NCBI GenBank assembly: GCA_013423325.1
Contig: BLJB01000319.1
Location: 1-64,000, forward strand
Length of the DNA: 64,000 bases
Origin: Usnea hakonensis
Lineage: Eukaryota > Ascomycota > Lecanoromycetes > Lecanorales > Parmeliaceae
Direction: 5' to 3'
Program-made: the position numbers and the translations under genes
The notes under the pieces: generated by a model
What the model saw: the letters and a program-made list of their open reading frames with translations, nothing else
Told to the model about the DNA's origin: nothing
Database searches by the model: none
Shown: positions 33,038 to 45,795 of the stretch, in pieces
Layout of the letters: each line of letters begins with the position of its first letter
Numbering within the stretch: the stretch's first letter is position 1

Positions 33038-36000
33038 TCACCACCACTTGGACTTACCCAGCTGGCCCACGCCCTCAGATAACCCCGACGCGGCAGCACC
33101 ACCCGCAGCGGTACCGGCACCCATGACACCCTTGCCCGCGTCGCCAACGGTGTTTGCGGCCGTCGAGGCGTACCCTGTGCCCTTTTCTTCTTCTTCTTCT
33201 TCTTCATCATGATCTTCGCCGCCGTCGGAATTCGAGCTGGCCGAGTCCGAGTAGTGGGATTGCGAGACTTTGATGGTGCTTTCCGTGTCTTCGGAGCCGA
33301 CGTCTTCTTCGTTGTCGTTGTCGACAAAGGGATCGTCGGCGCCTTCTTTCCTCGGGCTCTTGTCCTTGAGTTTGCCATCGTCTGCCTGTTTTGGTCCTCC
33401 CGGGGTGCGGAATTCTTCCTCCTCTTCTTGGTCATCATCATCATCCGGCTCGTTCCCGCTTTCTTCTTTTTGCTTGCCCTTTGATTTTTCGGATTTCTCT
33501 ACACCCTGCTCCTCCTGCTCCTCTTGCTCCTCTTTAGCCGAGGAACCACCAACCATATTTGCGGCCCCGCCAACTCCTTTGCCAAGCAAGGAGGCCCCAG
33601 ACGTTACGCCCGAAGCTGCACCACTGGCCATGTCGCCGACTTTCCCGCCCGCATCTCCTCCCAAACCCTGGGAGTTGGGAACGTACTTCTGGGCCCCAGC
33701 AGCAGCATCGCCCAAGGTCGATCCCGCCTTGGAAGCCGCGTCTGTAGCGGATTGTGCACTATCACCGAGCGCACCGGCAACGTTTGAGGGTGCAGAGGCG
33801 GGATCAGTGGCAGATTCTTCAGCTTTCGATTTCAAGTCGTTAGCTGTGCTGGCTCCATCAGAAGCTGCTTTTTGTGCGTCTTCAGCAGCTTGTTTGGTTT
33901 TCTCAGTTGTATCCTTGGGCTTTTCCTTCGCATCGTCCTCCACGGTTTCTTTGGCGTCGTCAGCAGTCTTCTCGGCTTGTTTCGTTACGTCTTTGGGTGC
34001 TTCTTTTGCAGCCTGCGTGGCCTTCTCGGCATCCTTGCCAGTGTCTTTAGAAGCTACATTCGATTGAGAAGGGCTAGAACTCCCATAGCCAAAGCGAGGA
34101 AGGTAACTACTGTAGCCAGTAGATGTACTTCCTGTACTGGTCGCCTTGTCCTGGGCTTGACCTGCGGCTTTGCCCGCCGACTCTGTTCCTCGGCGAGGTA
34201 GATTCTCAGCGGCTTCCTTGGCTTTCGCTGGTCCACTCGGAGCTCTTTTGGGAGCTGCTGGTTTGGCTTTCTTAGAAGACCCTCCTAGACCGAACGACGG
34301 GATGTAGCTTGTTACACCGCGAGCTGCGCTTTCCGCTGATTTCGTAGCCTCACCAACCTGCTTCTGACCCTTCCCAGCTGATTTGCCTGAGTCTGTGGTA
34401 GATCCAACAGTTTTTTGAGCGTCGCTTGCCACATCACCCATCTTCTTCGAGGCATCGCCCGTTTGTTTCTTGGTCTCGGTTGCTGTTCTTGATAACGCCT
34501 TTGACGGGTCTTTTGCAGCGTCTTGGCCAATCTGTTTTGCATCCGTGGCGGCTTGATTTGGGTCCTTGGTCGCCCCAGCCAGCTTCTTCTGCGCACTTTC
34601 TGTCCTCTTCAGCGCAGGTCCTGCCAACTTACCCAAAGACTTTCTAGCACTATCGGTCTTCTTCAAAGGTGGCTTGACGGCCTTACCAGCATCCTGCTGA
34701 AGCTTTCCCCCTTGCTTACCAACGTCACTGGCCGCTCCCGTACCGCTGCCTGCCGCCCCGAATCCAGGAATGTAGCTGGTGGGTATATAGCCCGCAGCCG
34801 TGGCAAGGTATCCGGTCGGCGCTGCGGCTGCGGCTGTGGACTGTGCTTGAGAAATTTTGTCGTCGGTGGCAACTTGGCCTTCGACGCCGCCTGAGCGAGA
34901 TAGATAAGTAGCTTCCTTGGCGCGCTGCAGCAGTGACTTTGTGGCTGCATCGGCAGTCTTGTTGGCAGTTTTCGTGGTGTCAGAGACTGCGCCTTGTGGG
35001 TTGGCAGCCGCGTCCTTGACATCACCAGTTGAAGGAACTGATGGCCGAGATATGTAGAGCTGCTCGACGGCCCACTGCATCAAACCTTTCTGCGTCTTCG
35101 CCTCGACCTCCTTCTCCATGGCCGTTGCTTGTTTCTCGGCATCCGCATCGCTAATGTTCTTGACCTTGTCCGAGGGCTCTTTGCCACCAAGTCCAGCCCG
35201 TTTGCCGTACTTGTTGTAGAGCTCTTTCCCAAGACCCTTGCCACTAGCTTTGTCATACACTTCTCCAGCTTGTTTGACCAGGGTCTGCTTCTTTTCTTCT
35301 TCTAGAATCTTCTCGAAAGCCTTTGCTTCTTTATCGACCTCTTTCTTATCGAGATCTTCAAAACCGATTTTCTGTAAGATACTGCCTACTAGGTACCTAT
35401 AGCAGAATTGGGAATCAGCGTAGTTCCTTCATGTCATAAGGTCGACTGCGAGCCGACTTTCGCAGTTAAAGTGCTCTTCTTGCCCATGAGACGAGTCATG
35501 CAGTCCAAAGAGCATTTTGAGTCGAATAAATTTGCTAACAGGAAGGTACATACCTGTATTTCAGATGCCCGTTGACTGTTTCGCTGACATCAACATTCTC
35601 CACTCCTAAGAGACCAGATACTGGCATGAGACCCGCAACACCATACTGGATGCTTGAGGTACGGTAGAGGAAAGCCAAGATGTAGTCGTTGGCTGAATAT
35701 ACATTGATAAGTCGACCACTCACGGCGGTCCGCATCACACGCCAGGTGGCGACATCGCTGGGTATGGGGGATCCAATCAAGACAGCAGATTCGACCAGTC
35801 CGAACGCCTTTCGCTCGGCCAAGGAAGTTAGACAGGACCAAATCACGCGGGCTCCCAGCGAATACCCTACGAGAGTCACAGGCCTTTCACCTTGAGCGCG
35901 ATTGATGAGAAGGTCAGCGAGCACTTTCCCAGCTTTGTCAGCGCGGGTTTTGGCCAGACTGAAAGGGTTGTCCACTACGCGGGCGACCTTCACTATGGCC

Positions 36001-38305
36001 ATGGGCCACATTGCTGACATCATCTCGGCAAATACAGTCCGTTGGATCATAGCAGATTGGGCATACCCGTATGCTGCGCTGGAAACCATGGTGTCAATAC
36101 TTTGCCCTAGATTCATCAATGCCTCGAGCTCGAAGCGAAGGGCAAAGACCTCGGCAGTAGGCCTCAAGACACGCCATGGTGTCACAACCTCCTCTTTCTC
36201 AAGTAACCAGCCAGATATCGCGATGATTACACGGAGACGGCGAGTATCGGTAGCGGCTTCGATGGACTCGTCGTGCTCTTTCCGTTCACCATGGACTGGA
36301 AGGAAGGCAAAGTCTTGAACCTCTGCTGAGATGTTTTGCATCATCTCGCCGGTCATGCGGCCTCCGTAAGCACCAAATAGACTACCGACTACATACGTGC
36401 TGCCAGCAACCGTGCCAAGGTAGCCTGCAGCGGCGGTAGCTCCGAGGCCAAGGCCTGTCATTACACTACCGACACCTGCTGCCATCTGTTGGAATTGCAT
36501 TCGATTAGTATCTTATTACTTAAGATATGAGGGGTCAATCTTACCATTGGAGCAGCCATGCCGCCTGAAATACCTACAACGGCTGCACCGGCTATCTGAG
36601 CAAGCCTGATCTTCCACTTCCGCGAGATCTCACTTTCCTCTGACGTCCTTTTCAACAGCTCTTGGTCTGCTTGGATTTGCTTGGCAGCCTCCAACAAGCC
36701 TTTTGCCGTCGTTTCTTCGTCATCGCGCAGATAGTTAAGACCAAGCTTCATACTTGATGTCAGATAGAGGAGAAGCACTCGAGATGCAGCGTTGTAGTGC
36801 TCCAAACTCAAAAGTATCAGAAGTATCGAGTGGAGGACAAGTGTGCGCTTTTGCATAGGCAATTTGGTTAGTGGTGTTTGGATTCGTGGGAACAGTTGTT
36901 CCAGCTTTGGCGGTCTGTATTCTCCCTGCTTTGCGCTGGTATCGATTTTCTGGACCGGTCTTCCTTCGGTTATCGGGGTAGTCGTAGTCTTTGATCCCTG
37001 CGTAGAGGCCTTTTCCTTCTGCTTCGATGTAGTTTCCTTTGAATTGACCGCTTCGCCCACGCGCTGTATCACAACCTCTCGCCACTCGTCGAACCATTGA
37101 AGAGCGTTCTTCTTCAATTCTTTAACCTTTGGTGTTGCCAGCTCTTTCTCTCGTTCCACTCGGGCCTTGTTCTCCTTGTCGTATTGACTGACATCGACTG
37201 TACCCGGGTCAAAGTCTATGTTCGCTAATCTTTCTTCCTCACTTTGACCATCTTGACCAAGGTCTTTCAACGTGGCTGCAGCATCAAAATTGCTCTCAAT
37301 CGTCTTTCGCATGGTCTCAGTAATGCTCGCAATAAGCAGAGTGAGATCGGCCCGTTCAGACTCTGACAGGAAAGATTTGAGATCCTTCTCCTCCTCTGCG
37401 ACCTTGTGCGCGGGCGTATCCTCATCCTCGTCCTTTGCATCTTCAACATCTTTTCCCTTCGTGCCGGCAGTTGTAGTCTTCGCAGCAGATTTTGAGGAAT
37501 TGCGAGGTGCCAAGGACGGCCTTTGCGATTGAGAAGAACTCGAGGAGTCACCGTTTGTCTTTTTTGGACCTAGCTTCGGAGGCTTTGTTTTCTTGTCTGG
37601 GTCTACTGGATCTTTTGCGGATGTTGAAGGTGTGCGTGGTGCGGCGGAGGGTCTGCGAGCTGGTGACTGCGCGGGAGATTGGTCATCTGCCTTCTTAGGA
37701 GGCAACTTCGGAGGCTTTGACTTCTGTGCTGTGTCGGTTGTTTTGGGGGCAGGCGTGGATTCTTGTCGCGGAGCTGCGGACGGGGGTATACCGCCTGTTT
37801 CTTTGACCGCACCCGTCAAATCCTTACGAGGATCTAAAGAAGGTTTCCGGTCTGGCACATCGTCTGTGGCCGTTGTAGCAGGAAAAGATGCTTTGCGCGG
37901 TTGTGTAGACGGTCTGCGCGCTGGAGAAGGCGCTGGGGGCTCGGCTCGTTTGGCAGCAGCAGTCGAAGACTTGCTAGGCGCTAGGGATGATTTGCGCTCA
38001 GGCACGGCAATGCTAGACTTGGCTGCAGGGGTTGATGTCTTGGAAGGCACTTGAGGGGGTTTTGGATCCTGCGATGATGAGGACGCCGCATTGCTTGTTT
38101 TTGGCTGGGTCTTGGATGCATCCTTCTTAGGTTGGTCAATTGTGGACCTGGATGGTGTGTTGGAGGACTTGGGGGTGGAGGTTGAGGGCTTGGATGGCGC
38201 TGCTGTAGGTTTCTTGGGCGTAGTAGTTTGCTTGTTTGTTGTAGAGGGCGGAGGGTTGGTCTTCTTAGGAGGCAGCTTCGGGATTTTCTTTTTTTGTTCC
38301 GGCAT
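33038..38305 (-). CDS. DUF726/TMCO4-type alpha/beta hydrolase with LEA-like tail
   Basis: Exons 38305-36545, 36485-35554 and 35396-33038 (introns 59 and 157 bp) give 1683 residues. Residues 1-300 are disordered and Lys/Pro/Ser-rich, with three copies of a KxPKL(P/G)PKK motif. Residues 300-590 are helical. From 588 come a hydrophobic glycine/alanine segment and the DUF726 hydrolase domain, with nucleophile elbow GYSLG (Ser about 796) after ERPVTLV, VLIGSPIPSD, and NGHLKYR at its end. The tail (about 900-1683) is Ala/Lys/Thr/Asp-rich, resembling group 3 LEA proteins (AEKATQAAKEAPKDVTKQAE and similar). It carries repeated Y(I/L)PxFG motifs and an acidic stretch before the terminal KSKWW. TMCO4-like proteins are membrane-associated putative lipases; yeast Mil1 belongs to this class. 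Confidence 0.85.
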
Positions 38306-41300
38306 AATGAATACTTTACTGAATCATTAGCGTGAGGATGAAAGGGTAGTGCCTATTGATCTAATGTCTAATGAGGTTGACGTTGATAGTGGAATAAGTG
38401 ATAGTGATATTGATATTGACATTGATATTGGAGCTGGAATACGAGTGTATCTGTCTGTGGCTGGTGAAATTTGGTTCAATTATTTCTTGGAAGTGGCGTG
38501 CGGGGCTGCTCCCCCTAAACGCGTGACGCGATGATTGAATGACATCATACTTTGAAATACGGAGATCTACGGAGTACACCAAAAGTCCTGCCAAGACTCT
38601 TCGGATGATGCTCTAGAGTACACCCAAAACTGGGGCTGTCTTCCGAAGATAGGGTTAGGGCTTTGTGGCAGGACTTATCGGTGCAGACATAGAAGCTTCG
38701 GCGAATAGATTTTTCCGCTCCGACCTTGCATACACGTGCATAAATGTGAGCAAGTACGGAGTACTTTAAGACTACAAACTGGTCTTGCAATGCGGAGTCA
38801 ACTATTCCTCTTTTGACAGCGTCTTGCATGATTCCGCAGGTCGTTGATACAGAACCGATAAAGCTCTGATATTCAAGTCAAAAATCTCAACCTGCCCCCA
38901 ACTTCCAACTCTATTTGCACTACGCAGGTTGAGGCAAGTGTCTTGCATGAGATGACGGTCAGCCTCATTTTGATTCGTTTCTCTACGTGGGCAAGCAAGA
39001 TGTGCATTAGCAAGTGAAACCTTGGTAGATAAGACGGTGCCGGTGAATATTGACTTTCGTACGGAAGACAATATTAATTTGTGCATAGCTTACTCCGCCC
39101 GTTTTCGCTCTTGTTGTTTTTTGCAGAGGATGTCAGGTTTATTACTTCTTTATCGACGAGAACACAACTGCTGGTCTCAACGCTTGCTAAAGACATGCTC
39201 GTTAGTCAGTAAATCCTCTAGATCCTCGAATGTCGCCTTTCCTCTCCTAATTTGCTGTACTGTCCAACGATAAAGTGACTTATGCAGAGCGAAAAGAGCA
39301 CAAAAGAGGTGAGTAGTCCGAGCTTTGGTACATCTGTTGAGTTTTCTGTGCTGCCCACTCACCTTTTCATTCTCAGAAGTCAGTTTGAATGTTATTTTCA
39401 CCCTCGGTTGGAACCATAAAGCCGTACCAATGGTCTGTATCCGAGGTAGAAGCGTTGTCAACATGAGTACCAAGAAAGCTTGATCTCAGCCCGTGTCATT
39501 TAAGCACCTTTTCAACCCTCAAGGAACGGTGTTTCTTTTGCACTCCTCCCTAATGCAATGCTTTATGCTAATGTGTGATACCGCAAGTGAAGCAATATAA
39601 GATCACAACACCCGATGGGATGTGATATATGCGAATAATGCAAAAAGCACGACATCTGAACGAGGTAATTTCCTTCTCCCTCAACGTAACCGGTTCATGC
39701 GATATCGGAGGTGACCTCATAAATTCCTAGTGCGTATTATATGAGTTCGGAAGCTAAGGCATAGTGAAAAAATACCGCCCCTGGCATGGGTAGTCAAAAT
39801 CGCCATCATCATGATTACAAGGATCTTGAGACACCAAGTCCATTGTTTGTCGTCGGCTTCACACGGAAACAGCTCGGGTTTATGATTACAGTACGGATGA
39901 TCTATATGAGTGTTTTTTTAACACGTGCTCCCGGATTGATTACCTTATCTTACCTTGATGATAGTCATCATGCTATGGCTCAGTAACCGGACCTAACAGA
40001 TCCATGTCCAACTTTGCTTGAAAAGCTTGTTCCTGTGGATAGTGAGTGGCCCTCTGCAGTCTACGAAGGTCAAAATACCAAGCCTAGCCGTTTTCTGATC
40101 TTTTGCTGCGTCAGTTCCTATGTTATACTTCGGATTTAGAAGCTTCAACCACCTAGTGTCCAATCCGATCCAGTAGACAATGTCGGAGTCGTACGGGGGA
40201 TGCACAGTTCAGCGTGCTACTGCACGGTTTGGTGCGTCTTGATACCTAGGCTACCAAGGCTAGTCAATGCCAGGTCCTCCTAGCCTTCAAGCTACCTTTT
40301 TTGACTTGCTACGTGGTAAAAGCAGGCAAAATTCTCTCCTCACTTGAACTGGGCCTCCATTGAGTAGATGGCGAGTTCCTCAAGCGCATCAGACCCTTAC
40401 TTTGACAGGCGTCTAGCTGTGACTTGATCAAGTCAGGCTCAAACACGAGATCAGGCTCAACGTTGCTCATTGGAAATTTGACTGCCACCGGGTTTGGGTG
40501 AGTAGCAGAGCTAGCCTGTGATTTGCGGCCATAGCTGCTGTCGTGGCTAGCCCCGTTCATGATTGGTATGTATCTAAAAGAGACCGGCTAAAACCACACG
40601 AAAATACCAAACCTCTCTTCTAAACCTAAAACCTCTGCACCACCAACATGTTCCAATCCAGTGAACGTGTATGTAATGGCGTGGTACCTAGATTGGCATC
40701 AAAATCATAAATGCCAAGACTCCTAGGCTAACGCGAGGGGAAAAAGGGCCTTCTATAGGGTTTCTAAATATCGCTCAAGTTTCGTCCGACATCATACCTG
40801 GCATGCTGTATTTGGACTCCATGTAACTTGGCCTTTGCTCTCTTCAAATTCATCTGCGACTTATCACTCCAACGCTGCCCGAGGCCTCTCGAAAGTTGGA
40901 ACAGGGTCTAAGGCTGCAGCTACCGCAATTGGTTAAATTTCTATGAGCCGTCTTAGGCGCACAAATTAAAACCAACCTTGCTATCCGGATCGTCCTAGGC
41001 TACTACTGTAGAGTAAAGCTGATAGGCGAACCGGAAAAAGCTTGGCGATATGATCCCGAAGATGACGTGCGTCCCAGAATTTCCCCATGCTCAGGGGGAG
41101 GGAGATTCTTGACTCCCGAGGGTATGGTGTACTCGTACATGCAGGATCGCCTCCAATCAGCCAAGCCATGTCGTGAGTAAGCATAGCTACCAGGGTGCAT
41201 AAATCTTAGCTTCGGGACGGTTCCTGCTCTTACGGAGACGTTTCGGTATTGCTAACGCTTTTTGATTGAGCACTTGGACCCTCACTTGGGTTTTCAATGG

Positions 41301-41931
41301 TCCTCGAAGAGGGGACTACAACGCAATCGTGGGAACTTCATTACCAATAACACCCTGAATCACCTCGTGATGATTGACAGGTTTTACGCACCATAGTACT
41401 TAAAGAATAAACAACAAAGATTCGACAAGATATGACTGGAAGAATTTGGGGCTAGCGCGGAAAAGAATAATTGGTATACAAACAAAAAACAAGTACACCC
41501 ATTGCGCAGCATCAGACCGTCTACCGTGCGGGGAAATTCAAAAACTCCCAGGTCTGCCTTGTACAACTTGGCACGCATCTTGGAAGATGCAACATTACGG
41601 TACACTGTTACCAATTGTCATTCATTGGTCAGCCTTGTCCTCTTATCTTTGATCTTCAAGCTTGCCCCACCCTGATTGTGTCATATTATACCAGCTGCTC
41701 GACTCCTGCGTGGTGTCACAGAACTTTCGTTATGCGAGCGAATCCTGTACACTGCGTCATAACAACATCCTGGACAATCAAGAACAACTGCAGCTGCTTG
41801 ACAGTCCTTGGCAGAAATGGCCTCGAGCTCACTTAAAGCACTCTCTCCCACACCTCATTTCCAGCAACTTCTCCATCTCCAGCCGTTGAATCACATTCAC
41901 CACACCAGAATTAGTCTAAGATCGAGCAATA
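38306..41931. other. long intergenic region
   Basis: About 3.6 kb with only ORFs under 125 codons and no recognised domains. Fragments of CCTAGGCTA recur between 40060 and 41000, possibly decayed repeats. The last 300 bases should hold the promoter of the fuconate dehydratase gene. Confidence 0.45.
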
Positions 41932-43781
41932 ATGGCATCTCCATCGGATCAGGCCAATGGCACCACAAGAATCAAAACCGTCGACCGTCACAAAGACTTT
42001 GAAGCCATTACCATCACGGGATTTTACACGCGGGACATCAGATTCCCGGTACGTCCAGTCCCAACCGTGATCTTCGAGTCTTGTGACTGATTAAATAGAC
42101 TTCTCTGCAAGATGAAGGATCCGACGCCATGAACGGAGCAGTCGATTTCTCTAACCCATACTGTGTGCTACAGACGAACTCTGAGTTTGAAGGGCATGGT
42201 GTTGTCAGTCCAACGTCTATTACCTTTCTCATACCATGCGGTCGTTAACATGACCCTAGAGTTTCACCATTGGGCGGGGCAACAATCTCGTCTGCGCAGC
42301 CATCGAGATGCTTGCTCCACTGCTCATGAATCGATCTTTAGCATCCCTGACATCGAACATGGGCAATACCTGGCGCTACCTGGCGTCAGACTCGCAGATG
42401 CGCTGGGTGGGCCCTGAAAAGGGTGTAGTACATCTGGCCCAATCTGCAGTCATCAACGCAATTTGGGATCTCTGGGCGAAATCCCAGGGCAAACCGGTTT
42501 GGCGTTTAGTGGCAGACATGTCGCCAGAGGAGTATGTGCGTTGTATTGATTTTCGATACATCATTGACGCCATTACCCCCGAGGAGGGTATTGAGTTGCT
42601 TCGTAAGCAGGAGCTTGGGAAAGCTGAGAGGTTGAAGGAGGTGGAAGAGAACAAGGCCGTTCCAATATACACGACCTCAGGTATCAAGAATACCGGAGTT
42701 GATTTCAACGCAAGAATAAGTCTAGTGTGCTAATATACGTGCAGCTTCTTGGTTGGGATACTCCGATGAGAAGATGAAAGGTCTCCTAGAACAGTCCAAG
42801 ATTGATGGTTTCCACCACTACAAACTCAAGGTTGGAGGAGACCTCGAACGTGATCTTCGAAGATTGAAGCTCTTTAGAGACGTCAACGGCTGGGACGATA
42901 TCCTGATGCTAGACTCAAACCAAGTACGCCTCTTTCCACCTGTTCAGACGTCTGATCCCCCCTAAATGTCCCTTTATATGTCCACTGGTCTCATCGTTGT
43001 AGATCTGGTCTGTCCCCGAAGCAGAGACTTACCTCGCCCATCTCGCCCCCTTCAAACCTCTTTTTATCGAAGAGCCCACCTCACCTGACGATATCCTGGG
43101 TCACGCCACTATCCGCGCCGCCCTCCGTAAATACAATATCAAAGTCGCCACTGGCGAGCACTGTCAGAATCGCATTATGTTCAAGCAATTCTTGCAAGCC
43201 GAGGCGCTGGACTACGTGCAGGTCGATGCCTGTCGTCTTGGTGGGTTGAACGAGGTCATGGCAGTTATGTTAATGGCGGCAAAGTTTCACATTCCGCTGC
43301 ATCCGGTGGGCTATCTCCCATCTCTGTAGAAAGAGAAGCTGAGGCTAGATTCGAGTGTGAGAGATACGTGCTGACGACTGAGGTTCGCTCTTTCTAGCAT
43401 ATTGGTGGCGTTTCCCTTCCAGAATACTCCCAACACGTCATCACCATTGACTATCTCGTCGTCAGCGGGCGCCGCAGCGTTCTCGAATACATTGACGCTT
43501 TGCATGAACATTTCTATCACCCCGCACAGATCGCCAACGGCTTCCATGTCACCCCAACTGCGCCCGGATACAGTGTCCACATGAAGCCGGAGAGCATGGA
43601 TCGATTCACCTTTCCAGGAGAAAAGGGCGCTTGGTGGAAGAGTGAAGAAGCCGAAAAGCTTTTGAAGCTGGAAAGAACGGTAGGGTGGAGGCCGGATTTT
43701 GGGAAAAGTGATGAGGACGTTGTGGACGTTCAGCCGAACGGAAACGATGCTGCCTTTGCCAACGACGATGGGCGCACGTGA
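41932..43781 (+). CDS. L-fuconate dehydratase (enolase superfamily)
   Basis: Six exons (41932-42048, 42099-42203, 42260-42680, 42745-42923, 43003-43305, 43398-43781) give 502 residues of the mandelate racemase/fuconate dehydratase branch (ENOSF1-like). Family blocks are continuous across the splices: SLQDEGSDAMNG, EGHGVSFTIGRGNNLVCAAI, DMGNTWRYLASDSQMRWVGP, WDLWAKSQGKPVWRLVADM and IDFRYIIDAIT. Catalytic and metal positions are present: Lys in HHYKLKVGG, Asp in MLDSNQ, Glu in FIEEPTSPDD, Glu in ATGEHCQNR, Asp in VQVDACRLGG and His in HPHIGGVSLPEYSQH. The expected reaction is loss of water from L-fuconate to a 2-keto-3-deoxy acid; L-galactonate dehydratase is a close alternative. The last 40 residues are an acidic extension. 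Confidence 0.9.
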
Positions 43782-44569
43782 TAGAATAGTTGGTTGATCT
43801 CGAGGTAGGGTGGGTGTTTTCCTTTGTTGGTCTCCAGGGGCTATTGTCCCTTCACAATCATTTGTCTTATCTTTCATATCTTCGATGGATTCTCAACAAT
43901 CCTTCAAGGTTTTCGGTCATCAAAGCTCCTTGCAGACCTCCATCTGGACGTCAAATTTTCAACATACTTGACTTTGGCGCTCAACCGCCATCCAGTGGAA
44001 TCTTATAGAACAATCCATGGCAAAGAATTTTACTCTGTCAACGCAGTCGGAATACCAACATAGGGGAGTCATAACACTTGTGAGGAGTTGTATATCGATC
44101 CTCCCAAGCCTTCGCCCTAGCAAAAAGTAAGTACCCCGATCTACCTTCTTGAACGCGCAAGGATTCATGTATCTACCTCACTACTAGCGGCCTCTAATAC
44201 TCGCACGTCAATCCCTCGTCCGCGACACTCATCAAGCACGAACCCGCATCTAATGACGATGACCCACCATCACTTCTACCAACCCATACCAATACATATC
44301 AATCATTCGAATCACTCAGCAAAAAAACAAAACACTACCTCCCCCCGGCAAACGCCAAATCCCACTAACACCACTCGAATACCCTTTCTCTCTACACCAG
44401 CGTATACATCTCCCCCCACCACCCATCTTCTGTTTGATTTTGGGGCTCACACCCGCAACCCATCTACTTCTTTTCCCCTTCAAAAATAAGCCCATCCACC
44501 CACCGCCAGCTTTCAGCACAGCAACAGGCCAAAAAAAAAAAAAAAAACCCCCACCCCCCCCCCCCCCCA

Positions 44570-44809
44570 NNNNNNNNNNNNNNNNNNNNNNNNNNNNNNN
44601 NNNNNNNNNNNNNNNNNNNNNNNNNNNNNNNNNNNNNNNNNNNNNNNNNNNNNNNNNNNNNNNNNNNNNNNNNNNNNNNNNNNNNNNNNNNNNNNNNNNN
44701 NNNNNNNNNNNNNNNNNNNNNNNNNNNNNNNNNNNNNNNNNNNNNNNNNNNNNNNNNNNNNNNNNNNNNNNNNNNNNNNNNNNNNNNNNNNNNNNNNNNN
44801 NNNNNNNNN
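44570..44809. other. assembly gap of 240 N
   Basis: An N run bounded by A17 and about 18 C on the left and about 17 C on the right. The true sequence is probably a long C homopolymer or a C-rich low-complexity tract that sequencing could not cross. Confidence 0.95.
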
Positions 44810-44951
44810 CCCCCCCCCCCCCCCCCCTCAGATATATGTACACATACACCATATCATACTTAAAACTTGCTTTGGCATGTATGTCTTGCTGTGCGTCCCA
44901 TGAGGCTTTTTCAGGGAAGAGAGCATGGTGTATGGGCGATGTGTATCCGTT

Positions 44952-44977
44952 GTCTTTCTTTCTTTCTTTCTTTCTTT
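44952..44977 (+). repeat. CTTT microsatellite
   Basis: About six copies of CTTT in tandem. Confidence 0.9.
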
Positions 44978-45795
44978 ACGGAACGATTGTTAGGGTTAAG
45001 GAGTGCTTGCTTGCTTGCTTTCTTGAGGAGGGGAGGGGAGGGGAGCGGGAGAGAACTGATCTATGGTTTACGAAGTGATGGATGTATGCTTTTATCATCA
45101 GCGGCACGGGTGGCTGTTGGGAGGGGAAGAAGTGATGAGGGTGGGGGGAGAGGGGGGAGGCTTTTTAGAGGGGGCGCGGGGGGGAGGAAGGTAGAATGTC
45201 AAGTCGCCTGGATAGGATCACTGTGTCGAGCGTATTGGCGTATAGTGTGCATCTCCACTGGTTTGTGGCGGGCTGGTGATGTCGTGGGACCCTCCTTTGA
45301 AAGCAGTCAACTGTCTACTCGTTCGTACGTAGGGTCGTCAGAGATTCATACTTCGCCTCGGGGGTGTTTGATATGTGGGTCGATAGGCTTGATCAAGGGG
45401 GTGGAGGGGGGATAGTGGAGTATGGTACAGCGATGGTGATGTGGGGAGGTATAGTTATGGAGCTAGAGGCTGTTGTGTAGCTGAGTGGGTGACTGGGTAC
45501 ATGAGTGGACAGGACTGCGAATCGCATGCGTAGAAGCAATAAACATTGGCATGGAAGTAGGCATGTATGTATACTGGTATCTTGATGTGAATGACTAGGC
45601 CTGCATTCTGGTATTATTTTTTTGGTGGATAATCCAGTCTTTGCCATCCTATCCTATCTCACGCCCAAACCGAGTGTCAAGCCGATGAGCAAGGTGGCTA
45701 TGCCCTCATCAACAAAGTATCATGGATAGAGACACCGAGCAGACCCGATCACTAGATAAGAACCACTACCCCACCCAAATCTCTACATCGCGACC

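Larger units (their letters stand above)
43782..45795. other. intergenic region with assembly gap
   Basis: No supported gene. ORFs crossing the gap are poly-Pro or poly-Gly products of C/G runs. 45040-45420 is G-rich on the plus strand. Confidence 0.5.

Noticed and set aside
33270..34067. 265-codon plus-strand ORF opposite the LEA-like tail
   Set aside because: Its Ser/Phe/Ala-rich sequence is the antisense reading of Lys/Ala/Asp repeats.
44316..45415. ORFs crossing or flanking the N gap (178, 214 and 182 codons)
   Set aside because: They contain X runs, poly-Pro or poly-Gly, or lack an ATG; no family features.
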